A DNA stretch of 64,000 bases from Planctomycetota bacterium (GTDB taxonomy: Bacteria > Planctomycetota > Planctomycetia > Gemmatales > Gemmataceae), in the NCBI GenBank assembly GCA_016873225.1, contig VGXS01000003.1, positions 186,001-250,000 of the forward strand. The letters are read 5' to 3'. Every line of letters starts with the position of its first letter. Within the stretch, counting starts at the first letter, position 1. Positions 8,959 through 18,420 of the stretch are shown piece after piece. A model generated the notes under the pieces. It worked only from the letters and a program-made list of their open reading frames with translations. It was not told where the DNA came from and searched no databases. The translations under genes were made by a program, and so were the position numbers.

Positions 8959-10825
8959 TGCCGCTGGCCTTGCCGGGCGCCCTGTGAACCATGTGGGTCT
9001 GGACGGAAAAGTCGGCCTCCGTCGCCGAGTAAATGTCACAAAACTTCTGGGGATTCCTGTCCACCAGCGGAAACCATGAAGATTGAACCTGAACCATCAA
9101 GCGGTGACCTTGACGGAAACTGTGGCAGACATCCGGCATGACAAACTTCACGCGGGTGGGAACGCCCGGTTCGAATGGCACGGGTTTCTCAAAGCCTTGC
9201 CGGAACTTGCCACGAAACGGCTCACCACGGATCAGCATCTGGTAGTTACCCATCCGAACCCCCGCCGGGTTGGGCTCGGGATCGGGATAATCCGCGGGAA
9301 AGACATCCACCAGCTTGACCACCCAATCGGCGTCCGTGCCCGTGGTGGATACCCAGAGGTCGACTTCGACAGGGCCCGACACGGTAAGGTCCTCGGCGAG
9401 GGGGGGAGTCTGATACACGAGCACATCCGGTCTCCTCGCCGCATGCCGCTGATCGGCCGTCATGTACTCATAGTCCATTTTCGTGGTGATACGCTCCATG
9501 AACGGAACTGGCTTCGATGGGTCGGATAGGAAGGAATCATGGCCGGTTGTTGAAGGTTTGCCTGTCGTCAAGCCACCCTTATCCGCGAAATGGAATGTCA
9601 CGGGCTTGGAATCCCGCGGGGGCCAACGATCGTGGTTTCGCCACACATTCGTGCCCGTCTCAAACACATGGGCCTCCGAGAGTTTCGGGGCTGGTGCTCC
9701 CTTGAGATGGTGCTCAAAGAACGGGAATTCAACTTTCTCCCTGAAATATTCTCCCGTCTTGGCACCGAACCTCGCGTTGCCAAGCGATTCGCCCGCCGAA
9801 CGGGCCCACCCGCCATGGTCCCATGGCCCCATGACGATGACATTGCTGGCTTCCGGACTTTGCCGTTCGATCGCCTTGTAGCATTCCAAGGCGCCAAACA
9901 GGTTTTCCGCGTCGAACCATCCCCCCACCGTCATGACGGCGGGCCGGATGTCCCGGAGGTGGGGACGGAGGTTCATGTCACGCCAAAGATTGTCGTAGGT
10001 CCCATGCTTCATCATCTCGTTCCAGAAGGAGATTTTTCCTTTCAGGAACAGTTTGTCGGCGTTGGCCAAAGGCCCCATGTCGAGGAAGAACTGGTAGCCG
10101 TCGGGGGTTTCGTGGTCATGGGAGGTACGGCCGAACTTCCGGTCGGGAACCGGCCTTTCCTTTCCGAATCCGGACATGAAGTTGAAGGCATGCGCCAAAA
10201 AAAGGCAGCCGTTGTGGTGGAAGTCATCCCCCACGAACCAGTCAATGACAGGAGCCTGTGGGCTGCACGCCTTGAGGGAGGGATGGGCGTTGATCATTCC
10301 CGCGGCGGTGTAAAAACCCGGATAGGAGATCCCCGATTGGCCAACCTTGCCATTGTGCCCGGGAATATTTTTCAACAACCATTCAATCGTGTCGAAGGTA
10401 TCCGTGCTTTCGTCCACGCCAGCAGTCCCTCCAGGTTGCCGCTGCGGCCTGACATTGACGAAGTTGCCCTCGGACATCCAGCGTCCGCGAACATCCTGAT
10501 ACACAAAAATGTAGCCCGATTTCTGGAAAAGCTCCGATGGGCCTAATTTCTCCCGGAAGTTGTCGACGCCATAGGGCGAGACGCTGTAAGGGGTGCGGTT
10601 GAGGAGGATGGGATAGGTCTTGGAATCATCCTTGGGAATGTAAACGGCGGTGAAAAGGCGGGTTCCGTCCCGCATCGGAATTTGCTTCTCGAATTTCGTG
10701 TAGTTGGCCTTGGCATGGTCGCGCAAAGCGCGCGCGGCGTCATTGGCCGGAACCATGGCCACCTGCGCGCGCGCCACTCCGGCCGCGCATGCGATCAGCA
10801 TTAATGACAATTGAATTGATTTCAT
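8939..10825 (-). CDS. CocE/NonD-family alpha/beta hydrolase (S15-like), exported
   Basis: A 628-residue protein, with the start at the ATG at 10825 because GGGAGG lies 7 bases upstream and the signal peptide (MKSIQLSLMLIACAAGVARA) begins there. The alpha/beta-hydrolase fold has nucleophile S164 in GQSGISYPG, the acid in GGWFD and the histidine in GPWDHGG. A C-terminal jelly-roll domain (about 400-628) is typical of X-Pro dipeptidyl-peptidase/CocE acylases. Such enzymes hydrolyse esters, beta-lactam side chains or peptides. The substrate cannot be told from sequence. It follows the pseudokinase gene on the same strand by about 80 bases. Confidence 0.9.
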   Translation of the reverse strand: MKSIQLSLMLIACAAGVARAQVAMVPANDAARALRDHAKANYTKFEKQIPMRDGTRLFTAVYIPKDDSKTYPILLNRTPYSVSPYGVDNFREKLGPSELFQKSGYIFVYQDVRGRWMSEGNFVNVRPQRQPGGTAGVDESTDTFDTIEWLLKNIPGHNGKVGQSGISYPGFYTAAGMINAHPSLKACSPQAPVIDWFVGDDFHHNGCLFLAHAFNFMSGFGKERPVPDRKFGRTSHDHETPDGYQFFLDMGPLANADKLFLKGKISFWNEMMKHGTYDNLWRDMNLRPHLRDIRPAVMTVGGWFDAENLFGALECYKAIERQSPEASNVIVMGPWDHGGWARSAGESLGNARFGAKTGEYFREKVEFPFFEHHLKGAPAPKLSEAHVFETGTNVWRNHDRWPPRDSKPVTFHFADKGGLTTGKPSTTGHDSFLSDPSKPVPFMERITTKMDYEYMTADQRHAARRPDVLVYQTPPLAEDLTVSGPVEVDLWVSTTGTDADWVVKLVDVFPADYPDPEPNPAGVRMGNYQMLIRGEPFRGKFRQGFEKPVPFEPGVPTRVKFVMPDVCHSFRQGHRLMVQVQSSWFPLVDRNPQKFCDIYSATEADFSVQTHMVHRAPGKASGITVHAR

Positions 10826-10903
10826 CACCACGCCTCCCGTCCAAGACAAGTCCATGAGAGAATGATCGGGGCGACGCGGGTGGAGCGCAAGCGAGGCTGA
10901 GGC

Positions 10904-13156
10904 TCAGGCGGACGCGGAAACCCCTCCCATCCCGGTTTCGGAGCGGATTTCCGCGAGGAATCGCTGAAACGCGGCGGTGTTTCCGGGAACCTGGCTGCCG
11001 GCCCTGTCGAGCTCATCAGCCAATTCAACCGCCGAGGGAATCGCGGGGCCGGCATGTCCCTCGAGCCGTTCCAGTATCGAAACCAGAGGGGCCGGTAGAG
11101 GCTTGGGCTTGGGACCGCCACGATTTTCATCCGACAACCAATGCCGGGCCAGTTTCCCGAGGCACTTCAAGTCGGCGGCAGGCGATTCATCGCCCTCGCC
11201 TCCCCCCAACCACGACGGGACGGATGGATTCATCAGCTTGACCAATCCATTGGGGGTGGCCACCACATGACCGGCGTCAACTCGCCCATGGCACAATCCA
11301 GCGGAATGAAGGTCGCGCAACCCGAGCGCGGACTGCAACAGCAGCCGGTACCACACACCGGGAACCGCCGCGAGGGTGCTCCATCCATCCGAGGCCGATC
11401 CGACAACCCCCTCTCGAAGCACGGCAGGCCTGCCGGCAATTTCCAAGACCTCCCAAGTCGCCTGGAGATTTTCGGATTCCAAGGAGGACACGGCCTTGGC
11501 GCGCTGGGCGTATTCATCGGGACGGGCGGCGTCCGCCATCTCGGACTCGGCCAGATGATGCAGCAAACCCTCGGCATTGCGGCGCGGATCATGGACGGCG
11601 AAAACAGCCTCCCGGGAACCGCTGGGCAACCGTTCCAGCACGACAAGCGGGCCGGAGTAAAGGCCGTGGATGTTGCCGCCTTCCATCTGGGACAACTGAT
11701 AGAAGGTCAAAACGCCGTCACCAAGCAGCAACGCCCTGAGGGCGCGCCTTTCCTGGCGCGCCACGGCCAGAAGGATGTCGATGTCGGCCTGGTTTGCCAA
11801 ACGGTGCTCGACGAGCGTTTTCGCGAGTCGGGCATCGGGATCCGCAATGTTCCCGGTCGCATCCCAGATGCCGGAGCCAGCCACCTGACCGGAGCGCGCG
11901 GCGGCGGCCTTCGACACGCTGGCCGCAAACCAGGCCATCAGCCAATCCGGCAAGGGATCTCCCTTCCCGGGCAGGGGAAATCCAGCAGGCGGAATCGAGG
12001 GATCATCGCGGTCGAAATTGGAAGCATCACCGGGTTCGGGAGGATCAGCTCGCAGGACAGAGTCACCAGGAACGGCCATCGGTACCGTTTCCACGACGAA
12101 GAATGGCTGCTTGCTGAACCATTCCCCGGGAATCACGGGAACCTGTGGCGATACCGGCCGCGGTTCCCCGGCGACTTGATGAGCGGGGACGGCTTCATGC
12201 TCGATAGAAATGGAAGCTGCGGGCGGTTCGGAGACCGGCACGGGTGCTTCGCTGTCATGTGCCTGTTCCCGTTCGGGAGCGGTCAAGGCGCGGGATTCGA
12301 TTTCCAATTCACGGGATAATAGTCGGGCTTCCTGCGCCGAACATTCAGCCAACGAACGACTCAGCAGGTTCCTTTCCTCGGACGCCTTGTTGAGCAGGTC
12401 GTCCAATTCCAGTTCACGCTGCTGCAGGGAGTGCGCGATCTCGTCAAATGCGGCTTCATTGGCCGCGATGTCCCGCTCACGGGCCTCCAATTCAGCCGAT
12501 TGCTGACGGAAACGAAGGCCTTCCGCCTCCCTTTCAATCCGCTCGCGCTCGATATCGGCCCACCTCGCCGCCACAAGGGCCTTTTCCCTGTCAAGCCGCA
12601 CAAGGTCGTCACGGTGTTGTTCCTGTGCGGTCCTCAACATTTGCCATGCGGTCTCGAGGGCTGGGGACATGGACGGGGATGTGTGATCGGCTCCCTCCCG
12701 CCCGACTGATTCCGCGGTGGCGCCTGTCAACAGGCCACGCATCATCTTGAGGAGTTGCCGTGCCTTGCGATACCAGCGGTCCGCCCCATGTTCACCCTCG
12801 GTTTCTGTTGGTCCGGAGCCGAAGGGTTGATCCATCAATGGATCAGAATACCTGACCTGCAGGGTGAGTTCCCCCAAGGTCACACGGACGGGCAATGGGC
12901 AGAAGCCCGCCTGCCATGGCTGGCCGTTGACCTCGATCTTGGAAAGGGGCGCGAGCACCCGGATCATGACCCCGCCGGGACATGTTGCCAACAAGACCCA
13001 AACTGGAGGCGCCCACTGGCCCAGGCGGAGGTCGCAACCGAGGGCGCTGCCCAGGACGATCCCCTTGTCGTCCAGCCAACAATGCTTGGTCGAACCCGCC
13101 CGGTCAGTCAGGCTCAGTCTGGCCCGACCCGCCGGGTCGCCAGCCAACGAGGACAT
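10904..13156 (-). CDS. FHA-like, coiled-coil and pseudokinase protein
   Basis: A 750-residue protein. The N-terminus (about 10-110) resembles an FHA fold (LGSALGCDLRLG, then VNGQPW). Residues about 165-290 form a charged coiled coil rich in Arg, Glu and Gln. A Pro-rich linker is followed from about residue 430 by a protein-kinase-like domain introduced by the helical segment planctomycete kinases usually carry. The catalytic residues are gone: there is no glycine loop, the VAIK lysine is replaced (FAVHDP), HRDLKPxN reads HGRVDAGH, and no DFG is present (KLMNP). It is therefore probably a signalling scaffold. The ATG at 13156 has GGAG upstream; a GTG at 13183 is an alternative start. Confidence 0.78.
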   Translation of the reverse strand: MSSLAGDPAGRARLSLTDRAGSTKHCWLDDKGIVLGSALGCDLRLGQWAPPVWVLLATCPGGVMIRVLAPLSKIEVNGQPWQAGFCPLPVRVTLGELTLQVRYSDPLMDQPFGSGPTETEGEHGADRWYRKARQLLKMMRGLLTGATAESVGREGADHTSPSMSPALETAWQMLRTAQEQHRDDLVRLDREKALVAARWADIERERIEREAEGLRFRQQSAELEARERDIAANEAAFDEIAHSLQQRELELDDLLNKASEERNLLSRSLAECSAQEARLLSRELEIESRALTAPEREQAHDSEAPVPVSEPPAASISIEHEAVPAHQVAGEPRPVSPQVPVIPGEWFSKQPFFVVETVPMAVPGDSVLRADPPEPGDASNFDRDDPSIPPAGFPLPGKGDPLPDWLMAWFAASVSKAAAARSGQVAGSGIWDATGNIADPDARLAKTLVEHRLANQADIDILLAVARQERRALRALLLGDGVLTFYQLSQMEGGNIHGLYSGPLVVLERLPSGSREAVFAVHDPRRNAEGLLHHLAESEMADAARPDEYAQRAKAVSSLESENLQATWEVLEIAGRPAVLREGVVGSASDGWSTLAAVPGVWYRLLLQSALGLRDLHSAGLCHGRVDAGHVVATPNGLVKLMNPSVPSWLGGGEGDESPAADLKCLGKLARHWLSDENRGGPKPKPLPAPLVSILERLEGHAGPAIPSAVELADELDRAGSQVPGNTAAFQRFLAEIRSETGMGGVSASA

Positions 13157-13222
13157 GGATTCACTCCGGAAGCAGTTATTCACAATCCCGCTAAATGCCG
13201 AATGAGAACGGATAAATAAAGG

Positions 13223-15085
13223 TCAAATCCTGCCGAACTGTCGCTCGAGTTCATTCCTTGAAAAAACCAGGGCGGTGGGACGGCCATGCGGACAGTGATG
13301 CGTTTCGCTCGCCAAGTGTCTCTGCTCAAGCAAGGCCGCCATTTGGTCTTGGTTGAGCGGTTCGCCGGCGCGGACGGCCGAGTGGCAGGCCATCAAGCTC
13401 ATGACATCGTGTAGCAGGGCCTCGCGCGTGGGCGGCCTTTGGCGCTTGACGAGGTGCTCGACGACATGATGAAGCAGCTGGCCGGGAGACCTTTGCCCCA
13501 TGATTCCGGGGTAAGCCGTGATGGCCATCGAGGTTGAGCCCATGGCCTCGATTTCCATGCCCAACTCGGCCAAGGCGTCACGCCACTCCTCCACGAGGGC
13601 CCTCTGCTCCCCTGTCAACTCGACAACCTCGGGCAGCAACAGTCGCTGCGAAGGAATCGGGCCCACCGATAGCCGTTTCTTGATTTGCTCGAACAGGATC
13701 CGCTCGTGCAGGGCATGCTGGTCAATGACCATGAGTCCCTCGGCGTCCTCAACCACCAGATAGGAATCGTAAACCTGAAGCATGCGCGGACAAGGCTCCG
13801 CCGAGCCTCCCGGGGGCGGCACCGTTGTGGTGGAGCGCAACCGGCCGGCCGGTTCGGAATCGACCGCCACGCCGCTGGATTCAGGAATGGATTTCACCAC
13901 GCCCCCCTCCTCGCCTAACGAGCGATCCGGGGATATTGGCGGCCTTTCGGGCATGGCCGGCGGTGGCACCAGCGGGGCCTTGGCGGGCATGTCCAGGAAT
14001 TGCTGCGTCGGCGAAGGTGGAAGAAGGCGGAACTCGGGAGAAGGCTTGAGCGCCGGGACGAATGACTCACGCCCCAGCCTATCCCTGATGGATCCAAATA
14101 CCAGGGAGTGGATCGACTGGGCGTCGTGGAATCGCACTTCCGACTTCGCCGGATGGACATTCACATCAACCTGCCCCGGTGGCACATCGAGGAAAAGAAA
14201 GGCGACGGGATGCCTGCCCACCATGATCAAGCCCCGGTAGGCCTCGGTGATGGCGTGCTGGAGGGAGCGATCCTTGACATGCCTGCCGTTGACAAAGATG
14301 TACTGCATCCTGGCCGTCCCGCGGTCGCATGCGGGATCGGCGATCAGGCCGCTGACCCGGAGACCACCCCTGTCGCGTTCAATCGAGTTGAGTTGGTTGG
14401 AAACCTCGGGTCCGAAGAGCTTCTCAACCCGGTCAAGCGTCCCAAGGGAACCGGGCAGGTCGAGAAGCGTTTTTTTGGCCTGGCGCAGGACAAGATGGGG
14501 TCGGTTTTCGGCGGGCATCGCGGAAACCGACAGCGCGAACCGGGTAACGACCTCATTGAAATGAGCCATTTCCGCGGCGGGCGTCTTGAGAAAGCGGCGC
14601 CTGACGGGAGCGTTGAAAAAAAGGTTGCGGACCTCGACCCGCGTTCCGGCGGTGCCATGCCATGGCTCGACGGCATCAACCTTGCCTCCATGGCTCCTGA
14701 TGATGGCGCCCGCCCCGGCACCCCGGGGCACCGACCGCAGTTCCAGTTGGGAAACGCTCGCGATGCTCGCGAGGGCCTCCCCGCGAAAGCCCATCGTGGC
14801 GATTCGCTCAAGATCCTCGGCATTTGAAAGCTTGCTTGTCGCATGGCTGGCAAGGGCAAGCGGCAGGTCCTCGCCCGTGATCCCGCATCCGTCATCGGCG
14901 ACGCAAATCCGCTCGATGCCGCCTTGCTCGACTTCGATTTCAATCCGGGAAGCACCGGCATCGAGGGCGTTGTCGAGGAGTTCCCTCAGCACGCTGGCCG
15001 GCCTCTCGACAACTTCGCCCGCCGCGATCTGGCTGACCACGACCGGGTCAAGCGGCCGGATCCGCGGCAAGTCGCGCGCCAGCAT
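13223..15085 (-). CDS. mutL: DNA mismatch repair protein MutL
   Basis: A 620-residue MutL. The N-terminal GHKL ATPase shows IAAGEVVERP, ELLDNALDAGA, DDGCGI, ATSKL and GFRGEAL. The transducer domain follows, then a variable linker (about 340-415). The C-terminal dimerisation domain has the endonuclease metal motif DQHALHERILFE plus ACHSAVRAGEPL and CPHGRPTAL, so this is a nicking MutL of the kind found in bacteria without MutH. Its ATG shares one base with the stop of the upstream response regulator (TGATG at 15085), indicating translational coupling. No mutS is in the window. Confidence 0.97.
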   Translation of the reverse strand: MLARDLPRIRPLDPVVVSQIAAGEVVERPASVLRELLDNALDAGASRIEIEVEQGGIERICVADDGCGITGEDLPLALASHATSKLSNAEDLERIATMGFRGEALASIASVSQLELRSVPRGAGAGAIIRSHGGKVDAVEPWHGTAGTRVEVRNLFFNAPVRRRFLKTPAAEMAHFNEVVTRFALSVSAMPAENRPHLVLRQAKKTLLDLPGSLGTLDRVEKLFGPEVSNQLNSIERDRGGLRVSGLIADPACDRGTARMQYIFVNGRHVKDRSLQHAITEAYRGLIMVGRHPVAFLFLDVPPGQVDVNVHPAKSEVRFHDAQSIHSLVFGSIRDRLGRESFVPALKPSPEFRLLPPSPTQQFLDMPAKAPLVPPPAMPERPPISPDRSLGEEGGVVKSIPESSGVAVDSEPAGRLRSTTTVPPPGGSAEPCPRMLQVYDSYLVVEDAEGLMVIDQHALHERILFEQIKKRLSVGPIPSQRLLLPEVVELTGEQRALVEEWRDALAELGMEIEAMGSTSMAITAYPGIMGQRSPGQLLHHVVEHLVKRQRPPTREALLHDVMSLMACHSAVRAGEPLNQDQMAALLEQRHLASETHHCPHGRPTALVFSRNELERQFGRI

Positions 15086-16626
15086 CAGGCTTCCTCGTCT
15101 TCGGTAACGCCTTCCGCATCGTCACCACCCACCATCGCCAGTTTCTTGAGTTTTCTGGCCAGGGCTTTTTCCGACATCCCGAGGTCGGCCGAGGCCTGAG
15201 CCAAGTCTCCCCCGGCCTTGCCCATGGCCTCCTTGATTTTGTCCTGCACTTTCCAATCCTGGATCATCCGGTAGAGCGTGCGCTCGCCGACCCCGAGCAT
15301 TCGGGCCGCCTCTTCGCGGTTGCCCCCGGTGAGGTCGAGGGCCCGCTCCATGTAAAACCGCTCCACCTCGGCAAGCGGCCGACCCACCAGCGTGTTTTCC
15401 GAACCGGACCCGGGCGCGCTGGCCCCGATCCGCGGCAGGATATCGCCGTCCTGGACATCATCGATGTCCAGCACGCCATCGAGGTCGAGCACGACCATGC
15501 TCTCAATGAAGTTCCGGAGTTCACGCACATTTCCGGGCCATTCATGAATGGCCATGGCTCGCCTGACGGGTTCCGATATCCCGTTCACCGACTTTCCGTG
15601 TAGGGCGTTGAATTCCTTGATGAAATGCGCCGCGAGAAGCGGAATGTCCTCGCGCCTTTGGCGAAGCGGTGGCAACTTCACCTTGAGCCTGTTGAGTCGA
15701 AAGTAAAGGTCCTGCCGGAAGGTGCCGTCGGCGACGGCGGCTTCCAGGTCGCGATGCGTGGCGGAAACCACCCTGACATTCACCTTGAGCGGTTCATTGC
15801 TCCCGATCCGGAAAACCTCGTTGTTCTCCAGGACACGGAGCAACTTGGCTTGGAGGTTCATCGGCATGTCGCCGACCTCGTCCAAAAAAAGTGTTCCACC
15901 GTTGGCGTGCTCGAATCGCCCCTTGCGCACCCTTTCGGCGCCGGTGAAGGCGCCGGCCTCATGCCCGAACAACTCGTCATCGAGAAGGTTTTCGTTCAGG
16001 GCCGTGCAATTCATGGCGACAAACGGCTTGTTCTTCCGCGGACTGTTGTTGTGGATCGCCTTCGCGACAAGTTCCTTGCCCGTGCCCGTTTCGCCATGGA
16101 TCAGGACGGTGGCGCTGGTCGGGGAGATGCTTTGCAGCCGGGCAATGACTTCGTGCATGCGGGGACTTGAGCCCACCACTCCCTCAAACCCGAACTTCTC
16201 GTTGATTTGGCGCTGAAGGTCCCGATTGGTTCGCGCCAGCCTTCGTTTTTGCGCCGCCTTTTCAACAAGCACCCGAAGTTCCGCCATGTCGAGCGGTTTG
16301 GTGAGGTAGTTGGAGGCACCCTGCTTGATGGCCTCGACGGCCGTCTTGACATCCCCATGACCGGTGATGACCAGAACCTCGGCATCCAGTTGCGCCTGAC
16401 GGGCCTTTTTGAGGATCTCCATGCCGTCAACCTCGGCCATGCGCAGATCCGTCAGGACGACATCGAATTCATCCTGTTCGAGCGCACGCTTACCGGCGAT
16501 GCCGGTTGTGGCGATCGAACATTCATAACCTTGCCGCTCAAGCGTCTCGCCCACGACCTGGGCGTGGGCCTTCTCGTCATCGACGATCAGCACTCGAATG
16601 CCGTCACCGGGGCGTGATTGGCTCAT
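15085..16626 (-). CDS. Sigma-54-dependent response regulator (NtrC family) with doubled C-terminal HTH
   Basis: A 513-residue transcription activator. The receiver domain (1-125) has the acidic pair VDDE and phospho-acceptor D60 in VVLTDLRM. The AAA+ domain (about 150-390) has Walker A GETGTGKE, the sigma-54 contact loop GAFTGA intact, Walker B FLDEVGD and WPGNVREL. A Fis-type HTH follows (about 435-470: GNREEAARMLGVGERTLYR). After a short helix a second HTH-like unit appears (about 480-508: LAQASADLGMSEKALARKL). It should open sigma-54 promoters when phosphorylated. No cognate histidine kinase is adjacent. It is translated just upstream of and coupled to mutL. Confidence 0.93.
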   Translation of the reverse strand: MSQSRPGDGIRVLIVDDEKAHAQVVGETLERQGYECSIATTGIAGKRALEQDEFDVVLTDLRMAEVDGMEILKKARQAQLDAEVLVITGHGDVKTAVEAIKQGASNYLTKPLDMAELRVLVEKAAQKRRLARTNRDLQRQINEKFGFEGVVGSSPRMHEVIARLQSISPTSATVLIHGETGTGKELVAKAIHNNSPRKNKPFVAMNCTALNENLLDDELFGHEAGAFTGAERVRKGRFEHANGGTLFLDEVGDMPMNLQAKLLRVLENNEVFRIGSNEPLKVNVRVVSATHRDLEAAVADGTFRQDLYFRLNRLKVKLPPLRQRREDIPLLAAHFIKEFNALHGKSVNGISEPVRRAMAIHEWPGNVRELRNFIESMVVLDLDGVLDIDDVQDGDILPRIGASAPGSGSENTLVGRPLAEVERFYMERALDLTGGNREEAARMLGVGERTLYRMIQDWKVQDKIKEAMGKAGGDLAQASADLGMSEKALARKLKKLAMVGGDDAEGVTEDEEA

Positions 16627-16722
16627 GGCAGGGGGATCCGGTTGCGTGCCAATCCGGGCGCCAAGTCGCTACCCGGTCATGGCCTATGCTAGAGGTGTGA
16701 CCCAGATAATGACAGGGAAACC

Positions 16723-17136
16723 ATGACAGACTCGGGCCCCGGGACTTCCACAGCCGCCCTGATGGAATTGCCTTCCGCCGGCTTTCGTTCCGGCCAGAGA
16801 GGATTCTTCCTCGGATTGGCTCTGATGGTCGGGCTTCCTCCTTGGCTAGCGCCCCCGCTTTTGGCCGTGATGCTGGCAAGCCTGGCGTGGCGTGAATCCG
16901 GATCAAAGGGACTGGCGTTTCAGGCCGCGGCGGATGGCGCCCTTGGAGGTCTGACAGGATTGTGGATCTCATTCTCCATGATCCAATACGCGGGTTCATG
17001 GGCTTATCCGGCAGGACTGGCGGCGGGTTCAGGATTCGTGGGAGCGATCTTCGCGTTTATCGAATATGTCGCTTTCGGGGCCAAAAACAGCGAAAGCCAA
17101 GCCGCGAACAACATCGGTGAATCAAGGCATCCTTGA
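16723..17136 (+). CDS. Small membrane protein of unknown function
   Basis: A 137-residue protein with about four hydrophobic segments, two before and two after residue 70. They include a Leu/Pro-rich pair and a Gly/Ala-rich pair ending near residue 118. The C-terminal tail is polar. I recognise no family. It is divergent from the sigma-54 activator and lies about 85 bases upstream of ispG on the same strand. Codon usage and reading-frame context look genuine, but the family assignment is open. Confidence 0.6.
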   Translation: MTDSGPGTSTAALMELPSAGFRSGQRGFFLGLALMVGLPPWLAPPLLAVMLASLAWRESGSKGLAFQAAADGALGGLTGLWISFSMIQYAGSWAYPAGLAAGSGFVGAIFAFIEYVAFGAKNSESQAANNIGESRHP

Positions 17137-17220
17137 CGGTCGAGGAAGTGCATTTTTAGACTGATAAGGGGTAATCCGTCATGGCATGAGGTCGTGACCC
17201 GCCCCGACGGGGTATAACCA

Positions 17221-18375
17221 ATGTCATACGAACCACCTTTCAAGCGGCATAGCACACGGGTGGTTGTCGTGGGCGGCGTCCCCATCGGCGGCGACAATCC
17301 AATCCGTGTCCAATCCATGACAACGTCCGACACCCACCTCGTTGATGAGGTCGTCGAGCAAATACATCAATTGGAGGAAGCCGGTTGTGAACTGGTGCGC
17401 GTGACCGTCCCCAAGGCGGAAGACGCCTCGGCCCTGTCCGCCATCAAATCTCGAATCCGCATTCCCCTCATCTGTGACATCCATTTCGACATGCGCATGG
17501 CGCTCGCGGCGATGGATCATCCGGTCGACAAAATCCGAATCAACCCCGGCAATCTCGGCGGATTCGACAAATTCCGGCAGGTAGTCAGAAAGGCCAAGGA
17601 CCGTGGTCTGCCGATGCGAATCGGCGTAAACGCGGGGAGCCTCGAAAAAGACCTCATCGAAAAGTACGGGTTTCCATGCCCCCCCGCGATGGTCGAAAGT
17701 TGCTTGCGTTACTTGGAAATCGCCGAGGAGGAGCATTACCACGACATCATCGTTTCATTGAAATCCAGCGATGTGCTGACAGCCGTGGAAGCTTACCGCC
17801 TCTATTCAAAACAGGCGAACTACCCGACCCACATCGGTATCACGGAAGCCGGCAAACCTCCCTACGCCGTCATCAAATCAGCCTGCGGACTCGCCCCGCT
17901 TTTGATCGACGGAATTGGTGACACGATCCGCATTAGCCTTCTTGGTAACCCGGTTCCTGAAGTTCAGGCGGCATTCGACATTCTTCAGGCGACCAAGCGT
18001 CGGGTCAGGCGCCCTGAACTCATTGCCTGCCCCACTTGCGGCAGGCTTGAGATCGACCTCGAAGGGATTGTCGCCCAAGTGGAAAAACGACTGGCTGGCA
18101 AGCGAACAGCCGTGAAAATCTCAATTCTGGGCTGCGTGGTCAATGGACCGGGAGAGGCCAAGGAGGCCGACCTCGGCATCGCGGCAGGGAAGGGCAAGGG
18201 CGTGATCTTCAAGCGCGGTGAAATTGTCAGGCATGTGAAGGAAAGCGAAATGGTCGACGCGCTTCTGGAGGAGGTCAATATCTGGGAAGCCGAGGAGTTG
18301 GCGGCAGGCCGGTTGGGGGGCGAGAAAAGCGTTGATCGCCAAGGCTCAAGGGTCAAGTTGCCAGTTTTGGGCTAA
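17221..18375 (+). CDS. ispG: 4-hydroxy-3-methylbut-2-enyl diphosphate synthase
   Basis: A 384-residue enzyme (GcpE) of the non-mevalonate isoprenoid pathway. It converts methylerythritol cyclodiphosphate to HMBPP using a [4Fe-4S] cluster. N-terminal TIM-barrel signatures include PIRVQSMTT, CDIHFD and KIRINPGN. The C-terminal cluster domain supplies CPTCGR and the third cysteine in GCVVNGPGEA. The length fits the short bacterial form. It works with dxs and ispA, both present later in the window (54-57 kb), although not in the same operon. Confidence 0.97.
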   Translation: MSYEPPFKRHSTRVVVVGGVPIGGDNPIRVQSMTTSDTHLVDEVVEQIHQLEEAGCELVRVTVPKAEDASALSAIKSRIRIPLICDIHFDMRMALAAMDHPVDKIRINPGNLGGFDKFRQVVRKAKDRGLPMRIGVNAGSLEKDLIEKYGFPCPPAMVESCLRYLEIAEEEHYHDIIVSLKSSDVLTAVEAYRLYSKQANYPTHIGITEAGKPPYAVIKSACGLAPLLIDGIGDTIRISLLGNPVPEVQAAFDILQATKRRVRRPELIACPTCGRLEIDLEGIVAQVEKRLAGKRTAVKISILGCVVNGPGEAKEADLGIAAGKGKGVIFKRGEIVRHVKESEMVDALLEEVNIWEAEELAAGRLGGEKSVDRQGSRVKLPVLG

Positions 18376-18420
18376 CCAAGGGGATTTGGCCGACCGCGGG
18401 TTCGAACAAGAGGTGCCTTC

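Noticed and set aside
16627-16722. TTGGCGCCCGGATTGG-like -24/-12 element (minus strand) before the sigma-54 activator gene
   Set aside because: The -12 dinucleotide is GG instead of GC, so it fails the most conserved position.
17195-17213. Hairpin CCCC-GAC-GGGG just before ispG
   Set aside because: Only four pairs, no T-run, and no riboswitch-like features; likely chance in GC-rich DNA.
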